NCBI GenBank assembly: GCA_035506295.1
Contig: DATJPR010000007.1
Span: 1 to 39,729, forward strand
From: DATJPR01 sp035506295
GTDB lineage: Bacteria; Bacteroidota; Ignavibacteria; UBA10030; UBA6906
Length of the DNA stretch: 39,729 bases
Reading direction: 5' to 3'
Made by a program: the position numbers and the translations under genes. Each line of letters starts with the position of its first letter. The stretch's first letter is position 1. This document shows, one piece after another, positions 24,636 to 32,450 of the stretch. The notes under the pieces are model-generated. The model ran no database searches, was not told where the DNA came from, and saw nothing but the letters and a program-made list of their open reading frames with translations.

Positions 24636-25700
24636 TTATCGAACCGAGCCGTCGGCATTGTGGCAGGTCAGGCAAATCGGATCCTGACCCGGGACATCGT
24701 GACATCCGACGCAGCTTTCCATATCGCGACGCGCTTCCTCCGCATGCACACCACCCCCCGATCCCTTCCCGAGCGTCGTGAAGCCCGGAACGTTGTGCGA
24801 CGGCGGCTTGAACTTGAACTGATTGATGTTCCCGCCCGCCTGGTGGCAGGTCACGCAGAATTCCTGCGTGTCATGACAGGTGGCGCAATCCGCTGCCCGC
24901 GCGCGGGCATCGATGCCGTGCGTCAGGCGATAGTTCAAATCGTGAACGCGCTGCAGCGTCGTCTGCGCGGGCTGGTCCTTCGGCGATGTCCTCGGGCGCG
25001 GATCCGCATTAAGATCTTTCTGACCGAAGGCTTTGAGCTCGACGGGGCTGTGGCACTCCTGGCAGAAATCTTCCCGGTGGCACGTCTGGCAGTCGACGTT
25101 CAGCGAACCGAGCCGCACAAACTCGCCGTGCGCCCTCCGGAAATCGGAACGGAGATGATCGGGCGGGAGCAGTTGTGCGAGATCCCGGTGGCACGACTCG
25201 CACCAGCTCGAGGCGGCGGCGTTGTTGTGGCACGTCGTGCATGCGTCCATCGCCGGCAGGCGCGTTTCGGTCGACGTTGTGTCTTCCGCAATTTCCGCAT
25301 GGCAGGTGAGGCACTGGACATCCTTCATCCCGAGATGTTTCGCATGGGAGAACAGCAGCTCACGGACAGGAACCGTGCGCGCCTCAATGCTGTCGGGAGT
25401 CAGATGACAATAGCCGCACGTGTTGGTCAACTGGTCGCCGTGGCATTGTTGACATTGATCATGCGTGGGATGGAGATTGTCGCCCGAACTGGCGCTTTTC
25501 GCCGCCGCCGGATGGCAGTCCGCGCATTGCAGCGACGCCTCCGTGACATGAAACTTGTGATTGAACTTCACGATCGGATGTTCTTCGACGGGTGCCGCAC
25601 CCCGCACACCTGCCGCCGGAAGGGATGGGGGCCGCAGGAAGAACACCGCGCTCGCGAGCACAGCGGAGATCATGACGAAGACAAGTGACCTGCGTTTCAT
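24636..25700 (-). CDS. Periplasmic dodecaheme c-type cytochrome
   Basis: This 354-residue protein has an N-terminal signal sequence ('MKRRSLVFVMISAVLASAVFFL') and 12 CxxCH motifs. Many extra histidines ('FNHKFHV', 'FSHAKHLGM', 'HPTHDQC') would serve as distal ligands, as in cytochrome c3/c7-like proteins. It starts 10 bp after the barrel protein stop; an in-frame GTG at 25709 is an alternative start. It lies between the barrel and the multiheme lipoprotein, the arrangement of a porin-cytochrome conduit. The specific partners are inference. Confidence 0.9.
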   Translation of the reverse strand: MKRRSLVFVMISAVLASAVFFLRPPSLPAAGVRGAAPVEEHPIVKFNHKFHVTEASLQCADCHPAAAKSASSGDNLHPTHDQCQQCHGDQLTNTCGYCHLTPDSIEARTVPVRELLFSHAKHLGMKDVQCLTCHAEIAEDTTSTETRLPAMDACTTCHNNAAASSWCESCHRDLAQLLPPDHLRSDFRRAHGEFVRLGSLNVDCQTCHREDFCQECHSPVELKAFGQKDLNADPRPRTSPKDQPAQTTLQRVHDLNYRLTHGIDARARAADCATCHDTQEFCVTCHQAGGNINQFKFKPPSHNVPGFTTLGKGSGGGVHAEEARRDMESCVGCHDVPGQDPICLTCHNADGSVR

Positions 25701-25710
25701 GAGGCGCACC

Positions 25711-27039
25711 TTAGTCGAAGAGATTCAGATGATCGGAGAACCAGAAGTGGAGCCTTCCCACAAACCGGAAGTCGCTCTTCACGATGAAGTTGTCGAGCCA
25801 TTGCCCCTGCAGGTCCAGCGAGACGGCACTGGTCGGCCGGAGCGTCGTCCCGAGCACTACGGACGTCGCCGTATACCGCGGCGCTTCGGCATCGACCCTG
25901 TAGCTCATGTACGATATCCCGGCATTGGGCACCACATGGTCGTCGAAAAATGCGTGGGCCCCCTGCAGCGAGATCGACGCGAGCTCGCCGGCGTAGCCGG
26001 TGTTCCCCCGGATCACCAGTTGCACATCTTCCCTCCCGATGCCGGCGCTGTACCGCACGCTGTTGTCGCCGTCATAGGCGACGAACGCCCCCCGAAGAAA
26101 CGTTCGGATCCCCGGAAGGACGAAATAGTCTGCGCCTCCTTCGATCTCGGTGGTCCCCTTCAGGGTGAATTGCGAGAAGAAGGACCCCGCAGGCACATTG
26201 GGCTCGCGGCGGGTGGCATAGACCGTGACTTGAATGTCGGGATTCACCGTATACCGGACGCCGAGTTGGGCGTATTGCGTTTTGTTCAGCTCAAAGTTGT
26301 AGTCGTAGCGGCCGAAGGTCCTCATCTCGCCCTTGGTGTACGTCAGGTCCACACCGCCCAATTGTTCCTTCTCAGGTTCGGGCACGATCAACACCGTCGA
26401 TCCATCAAGCGTTTGGGGATTCGCGCGAATGGTGTAGTACTGCGGGAGTGGCTGGCGCCGATTCACGTAACTCACGCCGCCGCGAAAATCAGGGAGCGGA
26501 TTGAACAGGACCTGACCGCCCAGAGCGAACTTGTCTTTCACCGATCCGATGCTGTGCACGCCGAAATCGTTGGGGGGCGTTACGCCGCCGTAGAGGGTAA
26601 CCCGGTAGAGCCGATCGTCGGTCCGCGCCGACACGATCGCACCGTCGAGGGTCCCCATCCCCACCCCGTAGAAGTACGGGATGCGGCCGAGCGAGACATC
26701 CCCGCGGTTCGCGATGTCCTTGATCTTGAGGTAGAGGTTGTAGAGCCGGTAGTCGGACTCGTCAGCCACCGCCACATCGGTTGAGGTCGTCGCGGCCTGC
26801 ATGTTGGTGTGCAGGCTGATGTTGCCATGGGCGATTTCGAGAATCGCCGATTGGAAGCCCCGGAAGACCTTATGGGAGGCTCCGACGGTATCGAACTTCT
26901 CCCACGTATCGAACGAGGTGATGAAGCGTCCGCTGAACTGCTGGGCGAGAAGAGGAGAGGGAACAAGGACGGCGACCGCAATCACCACTCCCAGTCCCAC
27001 ATCCCGGGTGTAATGCATGCACCGAAGCAATGATTTCAT
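25711..27039 (-). CDS. Outer-membrane beta-barrel protein of the cytochrome cluster
   Basis: This 442-residue protein has a signal peptide cut after 'SPLLAQ' and many alternating amphipathic strands, with terminal strand 'RFVGRLHFWFSDHLNLFD'. I see no close match to MtrB/PioB or to a named porin. It is flanked on both sides by multiheme cytochrome genes on the same strand, so it could be the barrel through which cytochromes pass electrons across the outer membrane. No CxxC motif of the MtrB type is seen near the N-terminus. No clear Shine-Dalgarno precedes the ATG. Alternatively it is an ordinary porin. Confidence 0.72.
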   Translation of the reverse strand: MKSLLRCMHYTRDVGLGVVIAVAVLVPSPLLAQQFSGRFITSFDTWEKFDTVGASHKVFRGFQSAILEIAHGNISLHTNMQAATTSTDVAVADESDYRLYNLYLKIKDIANRGDVSLGRIPYFYGVGMGTLDGAIVSARTDDRLYRVTLYGGVTPPNDFGVHSIGSVKDKFALGGQVLFNPLPDFRGGVSYVNRRQPLPQYYTIRANPQTLDGSTVLIVPEPEKEQLGGVDLTYTKGEMRTFGRYDYNFELNKTQYAQLGVRYTVNPDIQVTVYATRREPNVPAGSFFSQFTLKGTTEIEGGADYFVLPGIRTFLRGAFVAYDGDNSVRYSAGIGREDVQLVIRGNTGYAGELASISLQGAHAFFDDHVVPNAGISYMSYRVDAEAPRYTATSVVLGTTLRPTSAVSLDLQGQWLDNFIVKSDFRFVGRLHFWFSDHLNLFD

Positions 27040-27105
27040 AGGCGTTGGAAGATAAGAGGTTCGATATGGATGCGCATTGCAGCTGACGGGCGATGAGCGC
27101 GCTGG

Positions 27106-28602
27106 TTATTCTCCGGTGTGACACTCTTTGCAGTTCGTCGTCTTCCAGGCGTCGCCGACATCTTCCGGATGATGGAACTCTTCTCCCTGCGGAGCAAGGG
27201 TCGTCGGCGCCGGGTTGTTCCCCTGGTACAGGATCGTGTGACAGGTGTTGCAGTCTTTGGGGATCACCTTCCCCGAAGCACTGACGTGGTTCCCGTCGTG
27301 ACACCGGAAGCAGCCCAGGTCCGTCATGTGCCCGATGTTGTTCGGGTACATTTTCCAGTTGACGCGCATGTAGGGGAAAAAATTCCGGTGATACTCTCCG
27401 ACAAGCGATGATGCCGCGGACGCCACGAGAGGCTGTAGGCTGTCGGGAATCGCGCCGAGCTTGTCGGTCAACGCGGACCGGACATTGATCGGAATGCTGT
27501 CCGTCGCCGCTTCCCCGGTGGTGTACGGCGCGACCAGCGCGCTGACGGCAATGGCCCTGATGCCGGGGATCGCCGGACTGATGCGATTGGAAGCCAGCAG
27601 TTGGTCAACGATCCGCACCGGCGGCCGATAAATATGCGACGGCCGGTTGTGGCAATCGATGCAGTCCATCCGGTTGTGGGGAAGCTTTTGAATCTCGTCC
27701 TCGGTTACGTTCGAGTCCTTCGCCACGTACTCGGTGACCTCCCCTGTCTCTCGGTTTCGCAGACGGACCCACGGAATAGACTGCCGGAGCGAATCGGTGG
27801 CGATGAACGTGACCTCGTTGGCGATGTTCATGTGCCAGTGGATTCCGCCTGCCGGACCGCGATCGGAATTTCCCCCGCCGATCTTCATGAGCAAGGCGAC
27901 AGTCCAACGGGTGTTTTGATCGTCGGACTTGAAGTACGTGTTGATGACTTCCTTCTCGCCCGAGAAATGCGATGGCCAGTGGCATTGCTCGCACGTCTCC
28001 TGGGCCGGACGCAAATTGTGGATCGGTGTCGGGATCGGCCTGGGATAGACGTTTGCGAGGACGGCATACACCTGGTATGCCCCCGACAGTTTCGATCGCA
28101 CATACCAGCTCGCGCCGGACCCGACATGGCAATCGACGCATTTCACGCGAGCGTGCGGCGAGTTCTGATATGCGGTGTATTCCGGCTCCATGACCTGGTG
28201 ACATGTCGTGCCGCAGAAACGTACCGATTCCGTCCATTCAAACGTCCGGTAGCTGCCGTACGCCGTGAAGAGAAAAAGGATAACGATGACCGAACCCACA
28301 AACAGGACGGCGCTCCGATCGCGAGATGATGTCAGATCGAGACGATACACCAGCCTGCTGGCCGGCATTCCCCGGTGAATGCGGCGCCGTTCGCGAAAGA
28401 TCCCGATCACGGCGACGATCAGGCCAAGGAGCAACGGGATGGGAAGGACAACGTAGGAGATGATGCCGATATACGCAGGCGGACGCGCCTGGAACAGGTC
28501 GACAAAGGTCAGAAAAACGATGGTGAAGAAGGAAATGCCCGATAACGTCGCGCCGCCGATACTCAGCGGGTTGTAGAATGCATCGGGGAGTCTGCGTTTC
28601 AT
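27106..28602 (-). CDS. NapC/NirT-type inner-membrane heptaheme cytochrome (ImcH-like)
   Basis: This 498-residue protein has three N-terminal membrane segments (about 16-38, 45-69, 98-117) followed by a NapC/NirT-type periplasmic domain. Seven heme sites are visible: a C-x3-CH motif at 130-135 ('CGTTCHQVMEPEY') and six CxxCH motifs. Size, topology and heme number match ImcH of Geobacter, the inner-membrane quinol oxidase used with high-potential extracellular acceptors. By that comparison it would oxidise menaquinol and pass electrons to periplasmic cytochromes. It is coded between the tetraheme and the barrel genes. ATG is preceded by AGGA. Orthology to ImcH is inference from architecture. 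Confidence 0.85.
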   Translation of the reverse strand: MKRRLPDAFYNPLSIGGATLSGISFFTIVFLTFVDLFQARPPAYIGIISYVVLPIPLLLGLIVAVIGIFRERRRIHRGMPASRLVYRLDLTSSRDRSAVLFVGSVIVILFLFTAYGSYRTFEWTESVRFCGTTCHQVMEPEYTAYQNSPHARVKCVDCHVGSGASWYVRSKLSGAYQVYAVLANVYPRPIPTPIHNLRPAQETCEQCHWPSHFSGEKEVINTYFKSDDQNTRWTVALLMKIGGGNSDRGPAGGIHWHMNIANEVTFIATDSLRQSIPWVRLRNRETGEVTEYVAKDSNVTEDEIQKLPHNRMDCIDCHNRPSHIYRPPVRIVDQLLASNRISPAIPGIRAIAVSALVAPYTTGEAATDSIPINVRSALTDKLGAIPDSLQPLVASAASSLVGEYHRNFFPYMRVNWKMYPNNIGHMTDLGCFRCHDGNHVSASGKVIPKDCNTCHTILYQGNNPAPTTLAPQGEEFHHPEDVGDAWKTTNCKECHTGE

Positions 28603-28728
28603 AGCACGTCCTGGGAGAGCATCGTCGCCAGCGATCGGAAGGGGTGGTCGATTCTGAGAATGCGGGACACCACGGCGGGACCGTCCTCCTCGGGACGGTC
28701 CGCCGTCCGTAGATCAACGCGTATGCGA

Positions 28729-29262
28729 CTACTTCTTGGGCATCTTGTGCTCGATCTTCGCCCACGCTTCCGCAAACTTGAAGCCCTTGAAATTCGGGCT
28801 CTGCGAATTGTGACAGACCTCGCAGGTCTTCCCGCCCTGCGCATCCATGACAAAGCCATCGGCCTTCGCCGTTGCCTTGGAAGCGTCGTCCTTCTTGTTG
28901 TGCACCATGAGATATTTCTCTGCCGCGCCATGGCACGCTTCACAGGTAACACCTTCCTCTTTCACGACGCCGGGCGCCGTCCCGCCACCCGTGACGTGGC
29001 ATTTCAAGCATTCCGGGCTCTCTGCCGCCGCCGTCTTCAAACCCTTCTTCTTGGCGATGTCGTTGGCCGCCTGGCTCTTCAACGTCTCAAAGGCCTTTGC
29101 GTGAGCGGACTTTTCCCAAACCGAATATTGCGCACCGAGGTTGGCCGCCTTGTGGCACATCGCGCACTTCTTCACTCCGACATATTTGTTCTCCGCCGAC
29201 ACATTGCCGGACAAGAACAACGTCACGAGACCAAGGACGAGCACTGCAATAAGGGTTCGCAT
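28729..29262 (-). CDS. Tetraheme cytochrome c554-like protein
   Basis: This 177-residue periplasmic protein has a signal peptide ('MRTLIAVLVLGLVTLFLSGNVSA') and four CxxCH motifs (CAMCH, CLKCH, CEACH, CEVCH). The layout 'YVGVKKCAMCHKAANLGAQYSVWEKSAHAKAFETLKS' and 'SPECLKCHVTG' is that of the cytochrome c554 family, found in many anaerobes as an electron carrier. The ATG at 29262 has AAAGGAG upstream; the frame extends 29 codons further without a credible start. It lies between the CbcL-like and ImcH-like genes and would suit a shuttle role between inner-membrane quinol oxidases and outer cytochromes. Confidence 0.92.
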   Translation of the reverse strand: MRTLIAVLVLGLVTLFLSGNVSAENKYVGVKKCAMCHKAANLGAQYSVWEKSAHAKAFETLKSQAANDIAKKKGLKTAAAESPECLKCHVTGGGTAPGVVKEEGVTCEACHGAAEKYLMVHNKKDDASKATAKADGFVMDAQGGKTCEVCHNSQSPNFKGFKFAEAWAKIEHKMPKK

Positions 29263-29381
29263 ATGGCGTTTCTCCTTTGTATCGATAACGATGAACAACT
29301 GGGCAAATGTACTAAGGGACAATGACAGATGCCACCATAAATCTCGCATTCGTTCCGTTTTTCCGGATCCGCGTATCCCTC

Positions 29382-31550
29382 CTATGACTTTTCCTCCTCC
29401 GAGGATTCCGCCTGCTCCTGAGCTTTTTCCCTGGCCTCGATTTCTTCAAGCTCCAGGGGGTGCTCGTCGAGCATCTCCCGACCGGTGATGGTCCCCTTCC
29501 AGAAGGCCAGATTGATCGGGTAGCTGTCGGGGTTGAGGATCACGAAATAGAAATGCCAGACGACGATGGCCAGCGTCGCGAGCCAGGCCTCGTAATAGTG
29601 CACCGTGCGCGCAACGTCCCACCAGAGCTTCGTCAGCAACCCGAGGAAGGTATTGTCGAACCAGAGGATCGTTCCGGTGACCGCCATGACGATCGTACCC
29701 CACACCAGGGCCCAGTACTCCGATTTCTCGACGTAGCTGAACCGTCCGAGCTTTGGCTTCACGGAACGTATCCCGAGGTTGTAGAGCACCACCCCGAGAG
29801 CGTCGCGGACATCCTGCGGGACCGGGAGCAAGTCCCGGAGAAGCTGCTTCCCCCGCGGCGTGAAGAGGACATAGTAGAGATGGTAGAGACTTACCAGGAC
29901 CATCACGACCGCCGCCACCCGGTGGGCAATGCCGCGAATATCGAACATCACCGGACTGATGCTTCGCAAGGGAACCACCCACCACGCATCGGGAAAGCGA
30001 AGAGCGAAGCCGGTGGTCACCAGTGCGGTGAAACTCAGGAGGAGCAAGCCGTGCTGGACCCTCTCGCTCAGCGACATGCGAAGATACAGACGGTGCGGGA
30101 TTTCATCCTGAGGTATGGCTCCGCGTCGGACCGCAAGGGTGTGCCTCGACTTGCGCAGGAAATCCAGCACGTTATGAAGCAACATACCGCCGATGACCAC
30201 GACGATCAGGATGACATAGCTGGAAGAGACAAAATACAGAAGCCTGTCGCTCGCATCCGATGCGATGACGTGCACGGCGCCTTTGGTGAAATTCTCGTTC
30301 GCCCCGGGATGGCACTTCCCGCAGGTCTTCACCAGGTTTCCCGGATAGATGGTCGAGGTCGAATCCGAGGACGGCTTGATGTTGTGGACACCGTGGCAGC
30401 TGGCACAGTTCGCCACGACAACGGAGCCGGCTTCATTGGCAAGCCCATGGTAGCTGTCGGCATAGCTCTTGAACCGGCCGGTGGGAAGGCCGAACTTTGA
30501 CGTCAGCTTCACTGATGCGTGGCAGGGTGAACACACCTGCGTGGAGATGTTCTTTGCGGAGGTCGGAGAGTTCGTGTCCTTGGGAGAAAGGATGTTGTGC
30601 TCGCCATGGCAATCCGTACAGGTGGCGGCAGCGGTGACTCCCTTCGCAAAAGAGGTGCCGTGAATGCTCTCCTGGTACTCTTCTGCGACATCGGGATGGC
30701 AAGCCCCGCAGGTCGCAGCGATGTTTTTCCGCGAAACATGCGATGCCGGATCGGAACCCTTCAGAAGGTCGTGCGACCCGTGGCAATCGATGCAGGTGGC
30801 GGCTTCTTCCTTTCCGTTCCTCATCGCTCGCGCGTGAACACTGTTCTGGTAGCTCTCAACGAAGGTAGCCGAGGGTCCCACCTGCGATTGCACTTCAGGA
30901 TTATCGACATGGCACTTCAAGCACATCGCAGCGACGTTGCGCCGGTTGGTGGCCGAGAGCGTGTCAGACGGGGCCAGGATCGAATGCCCCTGATGGCAAT
31001 CGATGCAAGTCGGCGCGCCGGTCACTCCTGACGCGACAGCCTGACCATGCGTGGAAGTCCGGTAGGTCGAGTCCTCTGCGGCATGGCATCGCGCGCATGT
31101 GGCTTCGGCGAATGCCTTCCGCTCAGCCGTCGGCGCGTCCGAGATTTTCCGGATGGCATGCATGGTGTGACAGTCGGCGCACGACGCGATCGGTTTGCCG
31201 TCGCGGATCTTGGCGTGAACGCTCCGGTGGTACCCTTCCGATTGCTTCTCGTTGTGACACGACTGGCAGTCAACAGGCTTGATATGCTTCGCGTGCGGTA
31301 GCTCGGCCGGATTGAACCCGACGTGGCACGAGACGCATTCGAGGTTCCCGTGGATCGAGGTGACAAACTTTTTGTTGTCCACGTATAACGACACGGTCTT
31401 CCCGTGGCGCGACATGGTCAGAGACGGCTCGCCGTGACAGGCGAGGCATTCTGCGGCAGTTTGCGCGTGGAGAAAAGAGGTACTCCAGAACAGGAGACCG
31501 AGAAGGGCTCCTCCCAGGAGTGTCCGGACTTTTGGACCCTTGGACTTCAT
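29382..31550 (-). CDS. Multiheme c / cytochrome b fusion (CbcL-like quinol oxidase)
   Basis: This 722-residue protein has a signal peptide, a periplasmic domain with 13 CxxCH motifs (about residues 35-415) and a C-terminal membrane domain with about five segments (first near 436-465). Histidines such as H500, H543, H557, H651 and H666 are candidates for b-heme binding, as in formate-dehydrogenase or hydrogenase b subunits. The same two-part plan defines CbcL of Geobacter, an inner-membrane quinol oxidase for low-potential acceptors, although CbcL carries fewer c hemes. The ATG at 31550 is preferred over a TTG 18 codons upstream. The C-terminus is highly charged ('EEIEAREKAQEQAESSEEEKS'). A sigma-54-like site lies about 40 bases upstream. 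Confidence 0.88.
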   Translation of the reverse strand: MKSKGPKVRTLLGGALLGLLFWSTSFLHAQTAAECLACHGEPSLTMSRHGKTVSLYVDNKKFVTSIHGNLECVSCHVGFNPAELPHAKHIKPVDCQSCHNEKQSEGYHRSVHAKIRDGKPIASCADCHTMHAIRKISDAPTAERKAFAEATCARCHAAEDSTYRTSTHGQAVASGVTGAPTCIDCHQGHSILAPSDTLSATNRRNVAAMCLKCHVDNPEVQSQVGPSATFVESYQNSVHARAMRNGKEEAATCIDCHGSHDLLKGSDPASHVSRKNIAATCGACHPDVAEEYQESIHGTSFAKGVTAAATCTDCHGEHNILSPKDTNSPTSAKNISTQVCSPCHASVKLTSKFGLPTGRFKSYADSYHGLANEAGSVVVANCASCHGVHNIKPSSDSTSTIYPGNLVKTCGKCHPGANENFTKGAVHVIASDASDRLLYFVSSSYVILIVVVIGGMLLHNVLDFLRKSRHTLAVRRGAIPQDEIPHRLYLRMSLSERVQHGLLLLSFTALVTTGFALRFPDAWWVVPLRSISPVMFDIRGIAHRVAAVVMVLVSLYHLYYVLFTPRGKQLLRDLLPVPQDVRDALGVVLYNLGIRSVKPKLGRFSYVEKSEYWALVWGTIVMAVTGTILWFDNTFLGLLTKLWWDVARTVHYYEAWLATLAIVVWHFYFVILNPDSYPINLAFWKGTITGREMLDEHPLELEEIEAREKAQEQAESSEEEKS

Positions 31551-31588
31551 AGCGCTCGTCGGATTACCGAATATCCGCCCCAAAAGCG

Positions 31589-31603
31589 TCAAACCATATG
31601 CCA
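31589..31603 (-). promoter_or_regulatory. Sigma-54-like promoter upstream of the CbcL-like gene
   Basis: The minus strand reads TGGCAT-ATGGT-TTGA, with the same TTGA -12 variant and spacing as at 22977-22991 and 32350-32364. The predicted start near 31577 leaves a leader of about 27 bases before the ATG. Weaker than the other two because the -24 element ends in T. Confidence 0.4.
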
Positions 31604-31652
31604 AGAACGATCAATCGAATTTGTTGAAAAATGCCACAGAATCAAGTAGACG

Positions 31653-31670
31653 GTGGGAAAATATTCTCAC
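31653..31670. promoter_or_regulatory. Dyad upstream of the CbcL-like gene
   Basis: GTGGGAA-AATA-TTCTCAC, an inverted repeat with one mismatch, lies about 80-90 bases upstream of the predicted transcription start. GTGGGAAnAT recurs on the same strand at 32444-32453, near the next candidate promoter. It may be an activator-binding site. Confidence 0.35.
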
Positions 31671-31721
31671 TACTGCGAGAAAATAAGGATGGGAGTTTGC
31701 ACGGGTGGGAAAGCGGGGAGC

Positions 31722-31818
31722 GGGAGACTATCGGACTCGTACCAGACGCGGTTGTCCAGCCACACTGGTCACCGACCACTGGTCACTGTCCACTGTCTGC
31801 TGTCTGCTGTCTACTGTC
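31722..31818 (-). repeat. Composite repeat: GGGAGACT unit and heptamer array, copy 2
   Basis: GGGAGACT lies at 31722-31729. From 31765 to 31818 the minus strand has a run of 7-mers (GACAGCA, GACAGCA, GACAGTG, GACAGTG, ACCAGTG, GTCGGTG, ACCAGTG in order). The array ends six bases beyond the stop codon of the degenerate receiver gene, as copy 1 does for hemN. Confidence 0.82.
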
Positions 31819-31824
31819 GACCGT

Positions 31825-32301
31825 TCACTGGACCAACAGCTTCTCGATCCTTTTGGAGACCGCTTCGATCTCGAATGGCTTGTAGAACACCGAATCGACG
31901 TGGTCGCGGATCATCTGGTCAAGCTGAACGTCTTTCGCGTTATAGACGTACAGCATGATGATGGGGAGTTCGCAACGGAGGCTGCGCAAGGCGTCGAGCC
32001 GTTCGATGATCCGAGACGACGGAACTGCGTCGATGATGATCAAATCAACAGCATAGTTCGCAACGAATGTCTCCAGCATGCTGAGGTTCGTGGTCGTGCT
32101 CACGGTGTAGCGGTCCTGGAAGAGCATGGAGAGGCTGAAGCAGAAATTCAGATCCGGGCTGTAGATCAGAATGCTCTTCCGCTTTGCCTCGTCTTCCCTG
32201 GACGACGACGCGCGTTCTTTTGTGCTATTTGCCTCGGTCGAAGACAGCATGGAGTTATGGTGACTGGAGCATTGCAAGATTTTGGTTTGGCCGTCACTCA
32301 T
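31825..32301 (-). CDS. Degenerate response-regulator receiver protein
   Basis: This 158-residue protein has a charged N-terminal segment of about 42 residues and one receiver-like domain. The phosphoacceptor-like aspartate in 'DLIIIDAVPS' and the conserved lysine in 'SVFYKPFEIE' are present, but the N-terminal acidic pair is reduced to one aspartate in 'ILIYSPDLNF', so Mg binding and phosphorylation may be weak. There is no output domain. Start is uncertain: ATG at 32301 or 32250, neither with a strong ribosome site. It lies between the NtrC-type regulator and the cytochrome operon, with a sigma-54-like promoter upstream, so it may be a feedback or adaptor protein of that system (inference). 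Confidence 0.78.
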   Translation of the reverse strand: MSDGQTKILQCSSHHNSMLSSTEANSTKERASSSREDEAKRKSILIYSPDLNFCFSLSMLFQDRYTVSTTTNLSMLETFVANYAVDLIIIDAVPSSRIIERLDALRSLRCELPIIMLYVYNAKDVQLDQMIRDHVDSVFYKPFEIEAVSKRIEKLLVQ

Positions 32302-32349
32302 CGGAAGGACTGCAACCCTCTCCGAGACAAGGGCCGTTTGCAGAAGCTT

Positions 32350-32364
32350 TCAAGATACGTGCCA
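32350..32364 (-). promoter_or_regulatory. Sigma-54-like promoter upstream of the degenerate receiver gene
   Basis: The minus strand reads TGGCAC-GTATC-TTGA, with a perfect -24 element (TGGCACG) and TTGA in place of TTGC. The predicted start is near 32338. It lies directly after the gene for the sigma-54 enhancer-binding regulator. Confidence 0.55.
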
Positions 32365-32432
32365 AGGGAGAAAGAGTCGGTGTGCGCTGCAGGGAGAGAA
32401 AACTGGAATGACGAGGAGGATTCCCCGAATGC

Positions 32433-32450
32433 ATTCCAATTTGTGGGAAT
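32433..32450. promoter_or_regulatory. Dyad upstream of the degenerate receiver gene
   Basis: ATTCC-N8-GGAAT lies about 100 bases upstream of the predicted transcription start, a common distance for sigma-54 activator sites. It overlaps a GTGGGAATAT sequence related to the dyad at 31653-31670. Confidence 0.3.

Noticed and set aside
28674..28704. GC-rich hairpin between the tetraheme and ImcH-like genes as a terminator
   Set aside because: It has a strong stem with one bulge but no T tract on the minus strand, and the genes appear to be one operon.
29263..29381. Fourth sigma-54-like promoter, upstream of the tetraheme gene (TGGCAT near 29330)
   Set aside because: The downstream TTG is one base off the required spacing, unlike the other three sites.
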